Source of the DNA: Raphanus sativus
Taxonomy: Eukaryota; Streptophyta; Magnoliopsida; Brassicales; Brassicaceae
NCBI RefSeq assembly: GCF_000801105.2
Contig: NC_079515.1
Span: 17,011,407 to 17,075,406 of the forward strand
Length of the DNA stretch: 64,000 nt
Direction of reading: 5' to 3'
Shown here: in pieces, positions 1-14,182 of the stretch
How the letters are laid out: each line of letters opens with the position of its first letter
Position numbering within the stretch: position 1 is the first letter of the stretch
Program-made: the position numbers and the translations under genes
Notes under the pieces: generated by a model
What the model saw: the letters and a program-made list of their open reading frames with translations, nothing else
Database searches by the model: none
Told to the model about the DNA's origin: nothing

Positions 1-511
1 AAACTCAATACATATTTTTTGTTTGGTCATAAGGAGGTTGTAATTTCACTAACCTTTTAGATTAATTTTGCATTTGATTGAATTTGGGGTACATTTTTGT
101 ATTAAAAATCAAATGTTGTGTCTTTTTTGGCAATTTCCCCTGTAAAGTTATATAATATGTAACACAAAAATGTAAATCATATATTTAAAATGTTTATGAT
201 ATATCTAAAATATATTTTTTGATATATCCTATCTAATGGTCTGATCAGTCCCGGAGAACGCACTTAGTGTTACAGAGTGTACTAGCTACTACATTGCTTA
301 AGCCGAGTTTGTAATGCCTTCCGATTAAACCAAATGGTAGACTGATTGTCTGTTACAGCTTATCATATTAACCACTTAGGCCAAAGCTCAAATCTAAACT
401 GACGACAACATAATAATAATTTAGTTCCCAGAAGGAATCAATCCAAAATTGATGTGGATACACACGAAACTATAAAAAAATTTCACTAAAAACTACCGCT
501 ATTTGGTTTTA

Positions 512-574
<63 letters not shown>

Positions 575-1549
575 AATAAAAAAATATATATGCAGGGACG
601 TGCAGATCAAACTCTAATTATGTATTACTTGTCATGGAAAGTACGTACGTATATTCTTCTAAGGGGAATTGCACTCTACGGCCATAAAACAATTAATAAT
701 TCATTGACTAGCTAATTGCCCTAAATTTTCAGTGTTCCACCTGTCTTTTATATAATATTGATGTATTGCACTTGCTTAAAACCGGGAAAACCTGCTATAA
801 AAAATAAATAAGTTAATAATTATTATTTTGGAAAAGTACGCCGTGTCCCTTTTAGAATCACAATCTTTTGAATAGTTTCTTCCCAGATTGTCTCCACTTT
901 GTTTTCTCTGATCACAATCTCGACAGTAGCTCGACTAAGAAAAGGCGTTTGCAAAGAGGATTCAGTTGTCTGAGTTGCCGGTTCACTGCTTTCAATATTT
1001 ACAGAAGAGACGAGAAAGTAACAGGCCCAACGGGATTTGCGTTGACCCTCGCCGATTCGCATTCACATCCTAGTTTGTGCTGACTCTTGCCGACAAGACT
1101 TGTGCAGTGGCGATCACCTCCATCTATACAAACGACACCATCATCACGATCGATTATTTCATCATCACCACCGTATGTTCTTCTCTTCTATTTACTGCAT
1201 GAACAAAAAATATGTCTTTCCGATGCGGTTATATGTATTATCTCCACTGATGTCGTCAGGTACACTTATATTTTGTCGCCGTGAATGACCTAAGTTGATC
1301 GGAGAAGATAAACAGTTTTTGTTTATTTGTTATGTTCTATTCGCATATAGAATAGAAATGTAAACCGAAGTGTAGGTGTATCAGCACATTTGGAAAAAGA
1401 AGAATGGAAGAAGATGAATTCACCGTCTATACTATATTCGATGAACGAAATATTATAGTATATATTCTTTAATGTAGTTATTTATGTAAGGTTACCATAC
1501 CATTTGAGCCATATTTCTATATTATTTCTGAAAATGTAATAATCTAGTG
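1..1549. other. Intergenic, no recognised gene
   Basis: AT-rich DNA with a pure TA tract. Short open frames occur on both strands around 823-1288 (79, 71, 65 and 62 residues). They overlap one another and none resembles a family I recognise. The base composition at 840-1290 is less AT-rich than its surroundings, so a decayed gene fragment or untranslated exon is possible but unsupported. Confidence 0.5.
513..569. repeat. (TA)n microsatellite
   Basis: Uninterrupted TA dinucleotide run of about 28 units, followed by an A/T-only tail. A simple-sequence repeat likely to vary in length between individuals. Confidence 0.95.
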
Positions 1550-2606
1550 CCTGTCAATATTTGAAAACGGGAAAAATTGTTTATATCTCAGATGTGGGTT
1601 GACATTTCCAGGTTAGGGTATAGTTTTATCATCTGGATTGAGTTTCACTAACTCACCCTTGTTACTATGTTACTTGTATTAGTGATATGAATTCATCTAT
1701 GTCGTAATATCAGTCTATTCTATTCAATTATATAGTCATACAACATCCATATAACCTTACTCCTAAAGTTCCGTTAATTATTGAACGAGAACTAAAGTTT
1801 AGTTCCCCGTACACTCTAAAAATACTATATTATATCCACCATGTAGTATATTATTATGAACCTGGTGAATGTCATTATTTGAAAAAGGAGAAAATTGTTT
1901 ATATCTCGGATGTGGGTTGTCATTTCCGGGTTAGGGTATAGTTTTATCATTTAGGTGGGGGTTTCACTAACTCAACCTCGTTACTATGTTACTTGTATTA
2001 GTGATATGACTCCATCTATGTCGTAATGCTAGTCTGTTCTATTCAATAATATAGTCGTACACCATCCATATAACCTTGTTATTAAAGTCCCCTGAATTAT
2101 TGAATGAGAATTAAAGTTTAGTTTTCCGTACACTTTAAATGTACTATACTATATCAACTATGTAGTATATTATTATGAGCCTGATTAATGTCATTATTTG
2201 AAAACGGGTGAAACAGTTTATATTTCGGATGTGGTTGATATTTCCAGGTATCTCAGATGTGGTTGACATTTCCAGGTTATGGCTTAGTGTTATCATCTGG
2301 TTAAAGGTTTCACTAACTCACCCTCGTTGCTCCGTTACTTGTAATTGTGATATGAACTCATCCATGTCGTAGTGTCAGTCTATTTTATTCAATAATATAG
2401 CAATATATCATCTATTTAACCTTCCTATTAAAGTTCTCTAAATTATTGAATGATAACTAGAATTTACTTCACAATACATTGTAAACGTGCTATACTATAT
2501 CTACCATATAGTATAGTAAGATGAATCTGGATACATTTGATATTTGAAAACGTGAGAAATTGTTTATATTTTGGATGTAAGTTGACATATCCGGGTTAAG
2601 AATATT
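1550..2606. repeat. Tandem array of ~310-bp units
   Basis: Three full diverged units and a partial fourth, starting near 1550, 1861, 2179 and 2521. Each opens with a segment like TATTTGAAAACGGG, then TTGTTTATAT, TCGGATGTGGGTTG and CATTTCC-GGTTA, and closes with a TACTATATTATATC-type motif. Unit 3 has an internal duplication of about 30 bp (the GGATGTGGTTGA segment occurs twice, 2229-2275). There is no coding potential. It is a low-copy satellite or the internal repeats of a decayed element. Confidence 0.85.
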
Positions 2607-5600
2607 TAAGTGGATGGATAGAGTGTAGTATAGTAAAACAGTTACAGATTATATTTGGTTTATAATCTGAATAGAATATAGATTTATTAATTAAAGGTAG
2701 AAAACACAAGTTACGTGGATAGCTTATATGTCTCACATTTTAAACAGTTGTCTATTAAAAGTAACCGCACTATAAAGTGTTGACGTCATCTCTTTTTTTT
2801 TCATTTTTTACTGGTGAATTGTAGTTAAAAAAGATACAACCGAATAAATTAAAACACAAATGATACTTTCTTCATTATGTCAACATCAATATCATCTATT
2901 TAGTTTTCGTTATGAATTTGGTCATCTCGCAAATTTACCCTTCTTCTAATCATATGTAATCTAGTGTGCTATACTGTAGAAAATCAAGCCCGATTACTTA
3001 TCAATCAACGCTTGATTGTGATATCAATCTTAAAACATGAATATATTTATACATTTTGTTTTTTCGTTCATTATTAACAGACCATGTGTATTCTATGATT
3101 TAATGACTAAGACTGATTACGGTTGAAAGGTTGAATGATTTAAGTCTTCTAGACATATATAGCTCGGTTTTATGCATATAGATTTAATCTAATACCTATT
3201 TAATTAGTCTACCTATTTGTGTTTTGAAAATATCATTTCTTGTATGTCTAAAACCTTGTGACGAAAGCATTCAACGACTAATGATTTAGTAGCTAAGTGG
3301 TAACTGATTTGGTTTTGATGGGACTAGATTTTGATCCGGATTTTAAAAGTGCAGATATATTTTTATTTTAATAAAATTTAATTGAATTTTTAATTTTGAT
3401 TAAAAATAATTTATTTTAAAGTTTTCTATTTGTGTTTCAGAAAAAAATTGTTATATTATAATAATTTATTTTCAAGCGATGTTTTCATATCCAACTCATA
3501 CTTACGATTAAACCGATAAATCGGGTGATATGTGTATAATTCTGTTCAATTTAATAAAAAATTGTAATTATAATCTTAGAAAACCTGGTAAAAATCTAAA
3601 AATATGCTATTAATCTAAGATCGGATATGAGATGACCCGCGGAAAACAAAAAAAAAAATTTTGAAATGTTTATTAAATAATTCATACTTCTTAGTATTAT
3701 ATAAAATTGAAAAATTAACTATTTAGACTTTAATGAAACTTGTATGTCATTTGAATAAAATGAAACAATGGTAATAGGAAACTTTATTGTTGATATAAAA
3801 ATATTATTTTCTTTTTTTTAATTACTATGATAAGTTTGTATTTTTACTTATGTTTAGATCTAAAAGAGTATATACAAGAAGTCTAAAAGAGTATATACAG
3901 ATATCATTTATAAAATCGTGAACATCTATTTTACAAACATTGATGTCCTCGATGCTCCTCAATGTCCCATGTTCATGTCTTTTTTTTTTCAGGTATCAAT
4001 GATAGAAAGAAATGATATACAGAACAAAGAAAACGCCAACCCGTTTTGAATTGGATCCTAAAAGACGTTAAATATCCAATATGAAACTTCCCGACATATC
4101 TATACCTGAATATCACGTATAATTTTAGATGATACTGTAATAAACGTGTCATTATCCAAGGCTAAGAGGTTCACATATGATCTTAAATGGAAAGGGTTGG
4201 AGGGCACATGAAAGCAGCACCGGCCTAGGTCAATTATGATATACAAAAATCATTGATACACTTACAAATCCACTTTTCATTTATTGCCTAAACCTAATTC
4301 TTCACCTGTTTTCTTTTCACCAAATTTCCTCCCTTCTTAATATTTTATTTATATATTTTAGATATAAATATATATATAAACATATACACAGGACGCAACT
4401 GACATCGATAATACACATTTTATCATGATTTCTTTCTCCTCTGTATTTATATATAAAACACATTGTGTCAACTTTTTTTTTGATATATAAAACAAATTGT
4501 GTCAACTTTTTCTTGAAAAAAAAAAGCAAAAATGTTAACGAAATTTGATATTCCCTATATTTTTTTATGTAAGTATTTTTAGTTAAATGCATAAAGATTA
4601 AGAAAATTATTATTTATTATGTATTGTTAAACCAATCATAAATAAGTCTATATTATTTGAATGATCGTACTATTTTTAATAAAACTATTTATATGTTAAA
4701 ACAAATAAATTTTTATTAGACTACTTATGATATTTTATAATATGAAACTGAGGAAGTATCACAATGACAGGTTTTGGACTTTGAACGCGAAAATTAAATA
4801 GCTCTACTTCGGAAGCACAAGTGCCTTTGTCAAACCTGCGACTTTTTTGTCCTCTCAAAAAATTTTGTGAACGACTGTCCTCTCAAATTATGCTGCGAAG
4901 ATATTTTTTAAAAAATTTATAAGAATTTCAGTGACAAAAAAAGAATTTCTAAGAATGTTTATCAGTTTGAAATTGGATAGTCCTAGCGGTGTTGAGTTTT
5001 GGTTTAATTTATATATATTAATATATATATATAAATTTAAAAGGGATTTATTAATATACATTTAAAATATACATTAATATATTAATATATTAATATATTA
5101 ATATACATTTAAAAGGGATTTATTATATATTAATATATTTTTTATGTTTTAGCTTAAATTTCTTGATCTTTAAAAAAAAATTGTATTTTGACGATTTATG
5201 TATTCTGTCCGTGTATTTCATCTTTAAATTTTATCCTGATTAATAGTATTTGACAAATTTTGTAAAGACTTAAAACGATAAATTTAAACAAAAACCATAT
5301 TAGTATTATGGTAAATAGATATAATTAAAGGAAGGAAAGCTACTTTATTGGTAATAAATGCTTGATTTCGATATTATAGGAAAAATTAGGTTTTTGTTTC
5401 TGCATAGTTTCTCATATCCTCTTAAACTCCTTAAGTAATAAGGATCATTAACTAGTGTCGATGCGGTTGTCGGCACTTAACTAGGATCATTAACTAGGAT
5501 CATTAACTAATCAAGATTAAAAACTTTTGATAAATCAATCTTAATTTTTGAGTAATGAGTGAGAAGAAAACACACAACTTTTTTGGACCCACCAATCTTA

Positions 5601-5640
5601 AAGTGAGTAGCCCTACAAAGTTAAGGCTACCAGAATCAAA
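2607..5640. other. AT-rich intergenic DNA
   Basis: No convincing gene. A 91-residue open frame at 4317-4592 (minus) is low-complexity Lys/Tyr/Ile-rich and looks random. Repeated TTAATATA blocks lie at 5000-5150 with a duplicated ATTTAAAAGGGATTTATTA segment, and a possible Helitron terminus lies at 3324. The last 150 bp before 5757 form the lipase promoter. Confidence 0.6.
3324..3360 (-). mobile_element. Possible Helitron 3' terminus (degenerate)
   Basis: CTAGATTTTGATCCGG preceded by A, followed by an imperfect inverted pair around TTTTAAAA. It resembles the clean terminus at 24635 (CTAGGTTTTGATCCGCGC) in reverse orientation. I could not find the matching 5' TC end to the right, so only a relic is claimed. 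Confidence 0.4.
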
Positions 5641-5658
5641 ATATCAATTATCAAACAT

Positions 5659-5675
5659 CTATATATATATACACA
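5659..5675 (+). promoter_or_regulatory. TATA box of the GDSL lipase gene
   Basis: CTATATATATATACACAC lies about 85-100 bp upstream of the ATG at 5757, where a plant TATA box with a 50-70 nt leader is expected. No other core element was identified. Confidence 0.55.
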
Positions 5676-5756
5676 CTACTTCTCTGGATTTCTTCACATC
5701 ACTGCACTTTTCATTTCCAGTATCTTTTTTATCACCCAATACACTTTGGTTTTGAA

Positions 5757-7286
5757 ATGGAGGGTTACTCAAGGAAATGGTGTGTAGTGTTTGTGTTGTT
5801 GGCTTTAGCGTCCATAGTAGCAAAAGCACAACAAGTCCCATGTTACTTCATTTTTGGTGATTCTTTGGTTGACAATGGAAACAACAACGGTCTTGTTTCT
5901 TTTGCGAGAGCCAATTACTTTCCTTACGGCATCGATTTTGGCGGTCCCACTGGCCGTTTCTCAAATGGAAAGACCACCGTTGATGAGATTGGTATGCGTC
6001 CATTTTTAGAATTTATCTTCTCTACATAACACTTAGTAACCAGAGGTTTTGCTAGTTAAATAGTCTACTGTGACTAAATTTTTAATAGTCCTAGTCAAAC
6101 ATGGTTTTAATATTTATTTGTGATGCAATGAAGCTGAACTACTCGGATTTAAAGACTACATTCCTGCCTACAATACTGTGAGTGGTCAGCAAATACTCGC
6201 CGGAGTTAACTACGCATCTGCAGCTGCCGGAATTCGAGAAGAAACTGGTCGACAGTTGGTAACTGAACATAACAACACTTTCAACACTCTTCATTTCTAA
6301 CACATTAGAAAATTTCCAATATTTATTTTTGCTTTATTGGAAATGAAGGGACAAAGAATAAGCTTTAGCGGGCAAGTTAGGAACTACCAGACAACGGTAC
6401 AGCAGGTGGTGAGCGTACTAGGAGGCGAGGCTCAAGCAGCTGATTACCTCAAGAAATGCATTTACTCTGTTGGTATAGGAAGCAACGACTATCTCAACAA
6501 CTACTTCATGCCTACGTTCTACTCTTCTAGCAGACAGTTCACACCAGAACAATTCGCTAGTGATCTCATCAGTCGTTACAGCACTCAGCTTACTGTACGT
6601 TTTTTTCTAATATGGCTACGCTCTCTCTCTCTGCTTTTGTGTCATTAGATACAAGCTTTTTGGCTCTTTTGGTTACTTCCTTGTTTCACAAGCTTCCTTT
6701 TGGGGTTTGTGTAGGCACTATACAACTACGGGGCTAGAAAGTTTGCATTGATCGGAGTTGGCGCCATTGGTTGTAGTCCAAACGCGCTCTCGCGCAGTCG
6801 GGACAGTAAGACTTGCGATGATCGAATCAACTCAGCGAACCAAATCTTCAACAACAAGCTAAGATCTATGGTTGATCAGCTCAACAACAATCATCCTGAT
6901 GCAAGGTTTACTTACATCAATGCTTATGGCATTTTTCAGGACATGATCGCAAACCCCTCTAGATTTGGTATATACTTATCACACACAAGAGAGGTTTTAC
7001 TTTTCAATGTTAAAGAAACCGAACTTGATATCGGTTTTGTTGGGAATGTTTGTTTGTTCCAGGGTTTACGACGACAAACGCAGGGTGTTGTGGTATCGGA
7101 AGAAATGCTGGTCAGATCACATGTTTACCGGGACAAAGGCCATGCGGAAACCGAAACGCATATGTGTTCTGGGACGCTTTTCACCCGACCGAAGCCGCAA
7201 ACGTGGTTATCGCCAGGAGATCATACACGGCCCAATCGCCTTCAGACGCTTACCCTATTGATATCTCGAGCTTAGCACGGCTTTGA
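5757..7286 (+). CDS. GDSL esterase/lipase, At1g29670-like
   Basis: Predicted secreted SGNH-hydrolase that cleaves acyl esters. My model has five exons with GT-AG introns: 5757-5991, 6134-6258, 6349-6594, 6715-6967, 7063-7286, giving 1083 nt and 360 residues, the usual family length. Residues 1-24 form a signal peptide ending in AKA. Block I is FGDSLVDNGNN with catalytic Ser36. Block III is GSNDYLNNYF with Asn166. Block V is DAFHP with Asp324 and His327. The motif GARKFALIGVGAIGCSPN is also present. From memory it is closest to Arabidopsis At1g29670. The start is the first ATG after a good TATA box and opens directly into the signal peptide. No damage is visible. The substrate cannot be inferred; relatives act on cuticle or storage lipids. 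Confidence 0.95.
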
Positions 7287-8074
7287 AGAAACATAAGAGG
7301 AAATAAGAACTAAAAGAAGTTCCACAAACTAATATGTGATCTTCTCATGTACCATCTTTTCATATAAAATCAAGCATAACATAATCATATATAACCTGAT
7401 TTCTATATAAACCGGTTCATACCACACATCGTTCAAGGGAACTGCTCGTCACGGTTCATTTTCCACATAATTTTCTGTTAGGATTTATGCTTCAATAATC
7501 ATGTTGTCTATGTTTTTTCTTTTAAATTTTTTAATAGCATGACCTACAACAGCATAACCAATTTTCTTAGTAGAATGGAGAAATCTATTTTTCCACGTAA
7601 CTTTCGATTACGATTTCTGCTTCAATAATTAGTAATTTTGTTCCATTACAAAATCCTTGTTTTGATTTAAATTCCTTAGTAGCATGATTTACAATAGTAT
7701 AACTAATTTTATATGTCAATAAAAACAAATACACATAAACATAATCATACCTAAGTATAATAGTCACGTTTACTTCCCCATTAACTTACTTAGAAAAACA
7801 TAACATCTATATGTACAAACACCAAAGTATAATTGTGACAATAACTAACGTACGACTGCATGACAATTATAATATATATTTTTAAATCAACATCAGTTTA
7901 ATGTGAAGATCATGATATATATAGTTGTTTTTTCAATATGTGACACCAAAAAAAGAATACACGAAGATGTGAAAGAGCATGCACAAATACTCACCTAATA
8001 TTTTTTCATGTATTTCTTATTATGTTTGGTATTAAAATATGAGAAGGGGTAAAAAAATAGAGAGCTTAATCATA
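7287..8074. other. 3' flank of lipase gene with a tandem duplication
   Basis: Holds the lipase 3' UTR and polyadenylation region (several ATAAAATC/ATAT motifs to about 7400) and a diverged 130-bp tandem duplication. No gene seen; a 60-residue minus-strand frame at 7585-7767 lies in the repeat. Confidence 0.6.
7459..7715. repeat. Two-copy ~130-bp tandem repeat
   Basis: TTCCACATAA at 7461 and TTCCACGTAA at 7591 open two diverged copies. They share GCTTCAATAAT, then TAGTAGCATGA/TAATAGCATGA and CA-CAGCATAACCAATTTT/CA-TAGTATAACTAATTTT. Divergence suggests an old duplication. Confidence 0.7.
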
Positions 8075-9980
8075 TCTCTATAATATTATTTGAGTAGTCA
8101 GTTTCCTATGTGTCGCGTTCACGTTAACTCTCACGATGGTTGATTACACGGATACCTTTAATGAATTAAAATTATTCCAGATAATATTTTTATTGATTTT
8201 TAATTTAGGTTCCTTTTTAAAAATTTCCAAATAATATATATTAAAAGGGAAACATTTACAAAGTTTAAAAGCAAATTAAAAAACGAAAAATATGCCTACA
8301 TAATATGATTTCATTAAAAAGGAAAGTTCACAAAATAATAATATTCTATTTAAGAAAATAATATAAAATATACTTTTGAAGTAATAAAATACTTTATTTA
8401 TATATATTTTTTCTTAGATGAAAAATAAATATTTGTATATAATGTGATTTCATAAAATAAAATTTCACATAGATAATCTTGATATTAGAAACATAAATAT
8501 TATTTATTTTAAAACATAATTTTAAACAATACAATTTCAAAATGTATAAATATTTTATATATCTATCTATTTTCTTAGATGATTGCATAAAATAATTAAG
8601 TAACATAAACAAAACTATGTTTAATTTACTAAAAATAGTCTATAATTAGTATTCTTGAAATTTTTATTTGTTTTCATATATTTATTTGACTATAATATCT
8701 TTCAATTACAGCAAAAATAGTGATAAGTTATATTTTACTTATATAATATAATTTTTCAAATACAATCACAATTTTTTACTGCTTATTTTTAAGAGATATT
8801 AGAAAATGAAAAATAGATTTTAACAGTAAACATCTTTTGATAAAAAATTAGAATTTTTTTTAAATTAAAATAACATGATATACTTTAACAAGGTAGTTAT
8901 ATTATATTTTATCATTATTAAAATTATATGTTTTCTTAATATTAAATTTGCTTTTAAATTGTATTTTTAATGTTTGTGAAACTTAACATAACCATAATAA
9001 AAATACAAAAGAAATCTAAATTCAGCTTTTAAGATTATTTAAAATAAATTTCAGTTTACCATTCAATAAATCTAGGGCGTAAAATTATTTAGAATTAATA
9101 AAATATTTTAATTACTGCAGATTTTGATATGTGTTCATAAGCTTCCAAAAATATATCAATTACTTATGTATAACTTCCTATTAATCATTTGATAAATATA
9201 TGAAAATACATGCACATTAAACGATAAATAAAAATAATTTGATATGACTTAACTATAGTAAAAATAATTATATTTCAGTTTGAATTTGAAAGAATATATC
9301 CAACTTAATATACTCACAACATAAGTAACTCGTCTAATCTAACTTATATCTAATAGCATAGATTAAACTACAATAAGAATATATAATTTTATGGTAAAAA
9401 TTAATTCTATAAATATAAATTATAGGATGATTTAATATATATTAACAAATGAAAATAAAATATTAACCAATTGTTACAATTTAGTTCTTTTGTAAAATTT
9501 ATATACGTAGGCATGAGACTTTATGATATCATTGTCATATTAATTTATTTAATTTTTGAATCCAAAACTTTAATTTATCTTTAGTTTCATTCTAAGCACA
9601 ATATATCTTAATTTATAAATAATCATCCTAAAATATATTTACATATATAAGACAACCAACCAACCAACCTAAATGCAAATAAGAAAATTAATCAATATTT
9701 TAATATATTTAGAATAAAAATATTATAATTAAATTCAAATAAATAAATAAAACCTAATATATTCAAATGATAACTAAATCGATTGTAAAAACAACAAAAT
9801 TGACAACCTATAAAATATTTAAAATTGTATGTCTAATTAAAAGTAATATAATATTATTAATATAAAATATGTATACAATTAAAAATTAATATAAAATTAA
9901 AAATAAATAGCAATTAATTATTATAGTATATTTACTTTATAAATATTTATATCCGTACATGAGCACGAAAAATCACCTAG
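8075..9980 (+). mobile_element. Non-autonomous Helitron, 1.9 kb
   Basis: The 5' end is TCTCTATAATATTATTTGAG after A8074. The 3' end is CTAG (9977-9980) before T9981. Nine bases before the CTAG lies the imperfect hairpin CGTACATGAGCACG, the usual crucifer Helitron 3' stem-loop placement. Insertion is between A and T without target duplication, as the superfamily requires. The interior is more than 80% A+T by eye and encodes no Rep/helicase, so the element depends on a partner in trans. Confidence 0.8.
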
Positions 9981-10962
9981 TATATGGATAGATGTGAATA
10001 GTTGTAGTTTCTTTTGGTTTATGATTTTTAAACAGAAAATTAACTATTAAATAGGAAAGTTGATAATTTATGAAAAAATATTTGAAATAATTATTCAACA
10101 AATATTTTTTTTGATTTTTGATTTAGATTTGAAGTAAAGAAAACTACTATTAATCACTCTTTTACAATTTTCTTATGTTTAAGATCATAGAAAAGGACAG
10201 TTTACTATCAAATATTTTTTACAATTATATTTTCTTTTTAATTTTAGAAATGGAAAACTAGAATTGCTGACAAAAAAGAAATTGAAAACTAGAATTAAAT
10301 AATTCTTTTGACAAATATTTTTTGTTTAAAAACAAAAAGAGAAAATACTATTAAATTACTTTAAATTCTTTTTTTTAAACTGTTTTTATTATATTATTAT
10401 ATATTTTATTAATCATGAGATATTTTGACTTATGTCAAAATTTTAAGAGAAAATTACTATCAGATAATATTTACAATATCTTTTATTTAAGATTTTAGAA
10501 AATAAAAACTTATATAAAATAAATTATTTTACAAATATTGTTTTTAGGATTTGTTTTTGAAAAAGAACTTCTCTAGAAAAATTACTATTAAATCATTTTA
10601 AAAATTTATTTTTACTATTAAATAATTTTTAAATTTTTTTTCTTCAAAATATTTTGTTTAGTATATATATTTTTAATCATGATATTTTCTAAAAAATGTC
10701 AAAATATTATAAGGGAAATTACTATCAAATACTATTTTGCAATTATATTATGTTTAAGATTTTAAAAATGAAAATTTACTATTAAATAATGTTTATATAT
10801 AATTTTTAACCAAAATCACTTGTTATTATCGTAGTATATATATTTTTATTATGATATAGTTTAACATATATCACAATTTTAAATATATAATTGTCATGTG
10901 TCACAATTATGTTAATTAGTAACTTTGAAGAACTAATGATAATATAATCTTTTATAATTATA
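9981..10962. repeat. Degenerate tandem repeat, period ~250 bp
   Basis: Three or four poorly conserved copies of a unit containing ACTATCAAATA, then CAATTATATT, TTTAAGATTTTAGAAAATG and ACTATTAAATAAT. Clearest anchors are near 10205, 10456 and 10722. AT-rich, no gene, probably a decayed transposon. Confidence 0.55.
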
Positions 10963-13900
10963 CTAGGGGTTAACCCGGGCTACGCCCGGACAATTTTGAT
11001 TTTTCAAATATTTTGTATATAATTATTTCGTTGGATGTTGTATTCTGAACTATATATTTTTGTGAATTTATGATTATTTTATATTTATAGTATGCATAAA
11101 AAAGAATTTAAATATTTTTGAGTTTGAAATTATTTTATTTTACATTGATGTAAACATTTTTGTGATAGTTAAATTTTTTTGTTTGTATTTTTTTGTGATA
11201 GTTTAACCTTTGAAAGTTTTGTATATATCTGAAACCTTATTTCTAATTTATATGGGATCTAATAAATATTTTCCAACGGAACTTTATATTATATAATCAG
11301 AACATTTGATATTATATATGTTTTTTCTTTTGACTAAATTTTTTTTTCCTATCATTTGTTTTTGTTTTTAAAAATAGGCTTTCAAATTAACCAAGTCAAA
11401 TGACAATTAAAAACAAAAACATAAACCGGATCCCAATCTCCTATCCACATTAACCTAACCAAATCAAGTGTCAATAACCAAAAACATAAATCGGATCCTA
11501 ATCTCATCTCCACGTTGACGGAAACAAATCGTGCCCGTAAATTAATTTTATATTTTAATCACATCAAATTTGTCTATTATTTTACAAATCAAATTACAAA
11601 TCAAAAATAGAATCATGTTTTTAAAGTTTGTTCTAATTTAGTTTCTAACATTATGTCACTTCGATTATTTTTAACAAAGAAACATATAACTAATAGTTGT
11701 ATCCTTAATATAAATCTAATTTAGTTTTTCGAATTTATTTTTTACTTTTATACACTATCACATGCAAAAAGTAAAATAATATTATCATAAACTAAGTCTG
11801 CCATCATTTGCATTTGTCATGAAAAGTCACCCTCTGTCGATGACTTGAAAACCCGTTTTTTATAACAAATCCTTTTCTCTTCTCTTATGTGTTTGCTTCT
11901 TGAAATTCTCCGCAAAAAAATCACCAATTTCATACAGTCAAATTTTGAATTGTGAGATGAGTCAAAAAGGATCTCTCTGATTGAATTAGAGACTTAAAGA
12001 TAAGGAAATATTGGTGTAGAGAATCGGTTTCAGCGCATAGTTTGCTCTTCTCCTTCACCCTTCTTCTCACTCATAAGCTTGTTCATGTTCTTTTTCAATC
12101 ATGGTGATCAGTTTCTTTTTTTCTTTTTTGTAATTGCTGCCTTGACTTCTCTTTTGTATAGCTAAAGATAGGATAATTATATGAATCAGTTGATGTACAA
12201 CTATAAAAATTGGATGCTTGTGTGTTTAGCGATGTCTAAAGTAGAAGTTTTTATCATCATTTGGTTTTGTTTTTTGCATTTTTATATTTATACCCTTGTA
12301 GCAGTTTCGTGCCGTAAAATTTTGTGGTAGATTTCACTGTGTGCTCGATCTATGAAATCTTTTCTGATTATCATCTTTGCTCTTTGTTAGCATCATGTTA
12401 TTTTGTAACTTTTAAAGTTCCGGTTTGTGGCAGTGGGGTCCTCTTCATTATGTTTTAGCAACGCCACTATTTGTTGCTTTCAAGATCTTGCTATGTGTAT
12501 ATCTTAAAGATCAATATGGTATACTCTTTAACTTGTAATTTTAATTGCGGCTGTGTTTATGGATTGTGTTGTGTCCCTCACTCCTTGTGTTGCAATTGTT
12601 TATGATGAAAGATTTGGTTGTGTCTTACCATTGCTTGTATGTGTTTATGTCTGGTGTGTTTGCTTATGATAGATCTGAACTTGGTTCCTTAGTTATTGTT
12701 CAATAATATTTACCATCATTCCAGAAAGTTGTAACTCGTTATGTTTTCTTTTCTTTTTGTTCTTAGGAAAGAATGATTCTTGCACATTTGTATGATGAGC
12801 TGAAAGGAGAAGACTGAAACAGTCATGTGCATGGTAAAAAATCTATAATTTTCCCTCGCCTTTTTCTCCATCTTACTGATTTGGAAACAATATATTTTTA
12901 TTTTCAAAATGCAGACTATACTCTATATTTCCTTTGCAAACACTATAACTGCAAAATTGAATGATGAGTATATTTTTTTGCATATTTACATTTTTCTGGA
13001 GAATGTCAAGACATTTATACCTAGAGATGAAGAAACTATGAGTGATGAAACTATATGAGAAATATTTCATGTAAGTTGATTCTTCACTATTTGCATGTGA
13101 ACTTATCTTTTTTTTTGTAGTATTTTTTTCTTTGTAACACAAATGTGAACTTACCGAACATATTTTTTTTTTTTGTATAGAAGAGGCTTTTACTATATTA
13201 TATGTAATATTTCTATTTCTCTTTACGATAGAAGTTTAATGTAAATTTTTAATTTTGTATATTTACTTATTATTTATTTTTTTCTTATATTGCATATTTA
13301 CTTATTCTAATTTTTTTTGTTTTTATATCAAATGATAATATTATGATACATTTTGATGTAGCATTTCTATTTCTTATATTGTATGCTTGGTTTTCTTATA
13401 ATGTTCATTTACTTATAAAAATATTTGAAAATAATAAAAATGTACAACTAAACATTTTCAGATAGAATTTAACATAGATTTTCCATTTCTTATATTGTTT
13501 ATTTAATTATTATTTATTTTTATTATATTGTGTATTTAGTTATTCTAATTTTTTGGAATTTTATATCAAATCGTAATATTCTATTTACGATAGATGTTTA
13601 ATGTAATATTTCTATTTCTTAATCGTATATTACTTTACTTATTTTTATTTTTTCTTAAATTGTATATTTACTTATTCTAATTTTCTTGCTTTATATTTTA
13701 TGCTTATTTTTACTATATTGTATATTTACTTATAAAAATATTTGGAAATAATAAAAATATAAAACCGTAAGATTTTTAAGATAGGTGTGTAATTTATTTT
13801 TTAGATTTTTATATTGTATATTTAATTATTTTTACTTTTTCTTATATTTTATATTTACTTATTCTAGTTTTTTTTTGAACATTAACTTCTTGTCATATTA

Positions 13901-14182
13901 CTTATTCTAGTTGTTTTGCTTTTATACCAAATTTAATTATTATTTATTTTACTACATATTTTTCAGATATATGTTTGATGTAGTTTTTCTATTTCTTATA
14001 TTGAAAATTTACTTATTTTTTATTTTTTTTATCTTGTTTATGTACTTATTCTAATTTTATTTCTTTTATATCAAATTTTAATATTATGATAAATGTTTAT
14101 GTAATATTTATATTTCTTATATTTTATATTTAATTATTATTCATTTTCTTTATATTTCATATTTACTTATTTTTTTTTTAAT

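Noticed and set aside
823..1288. Overlapping 60-79-residue frames on both strands
   Set aside because: Mutually overlapping, no recognisable domain, no splice or promoter support.
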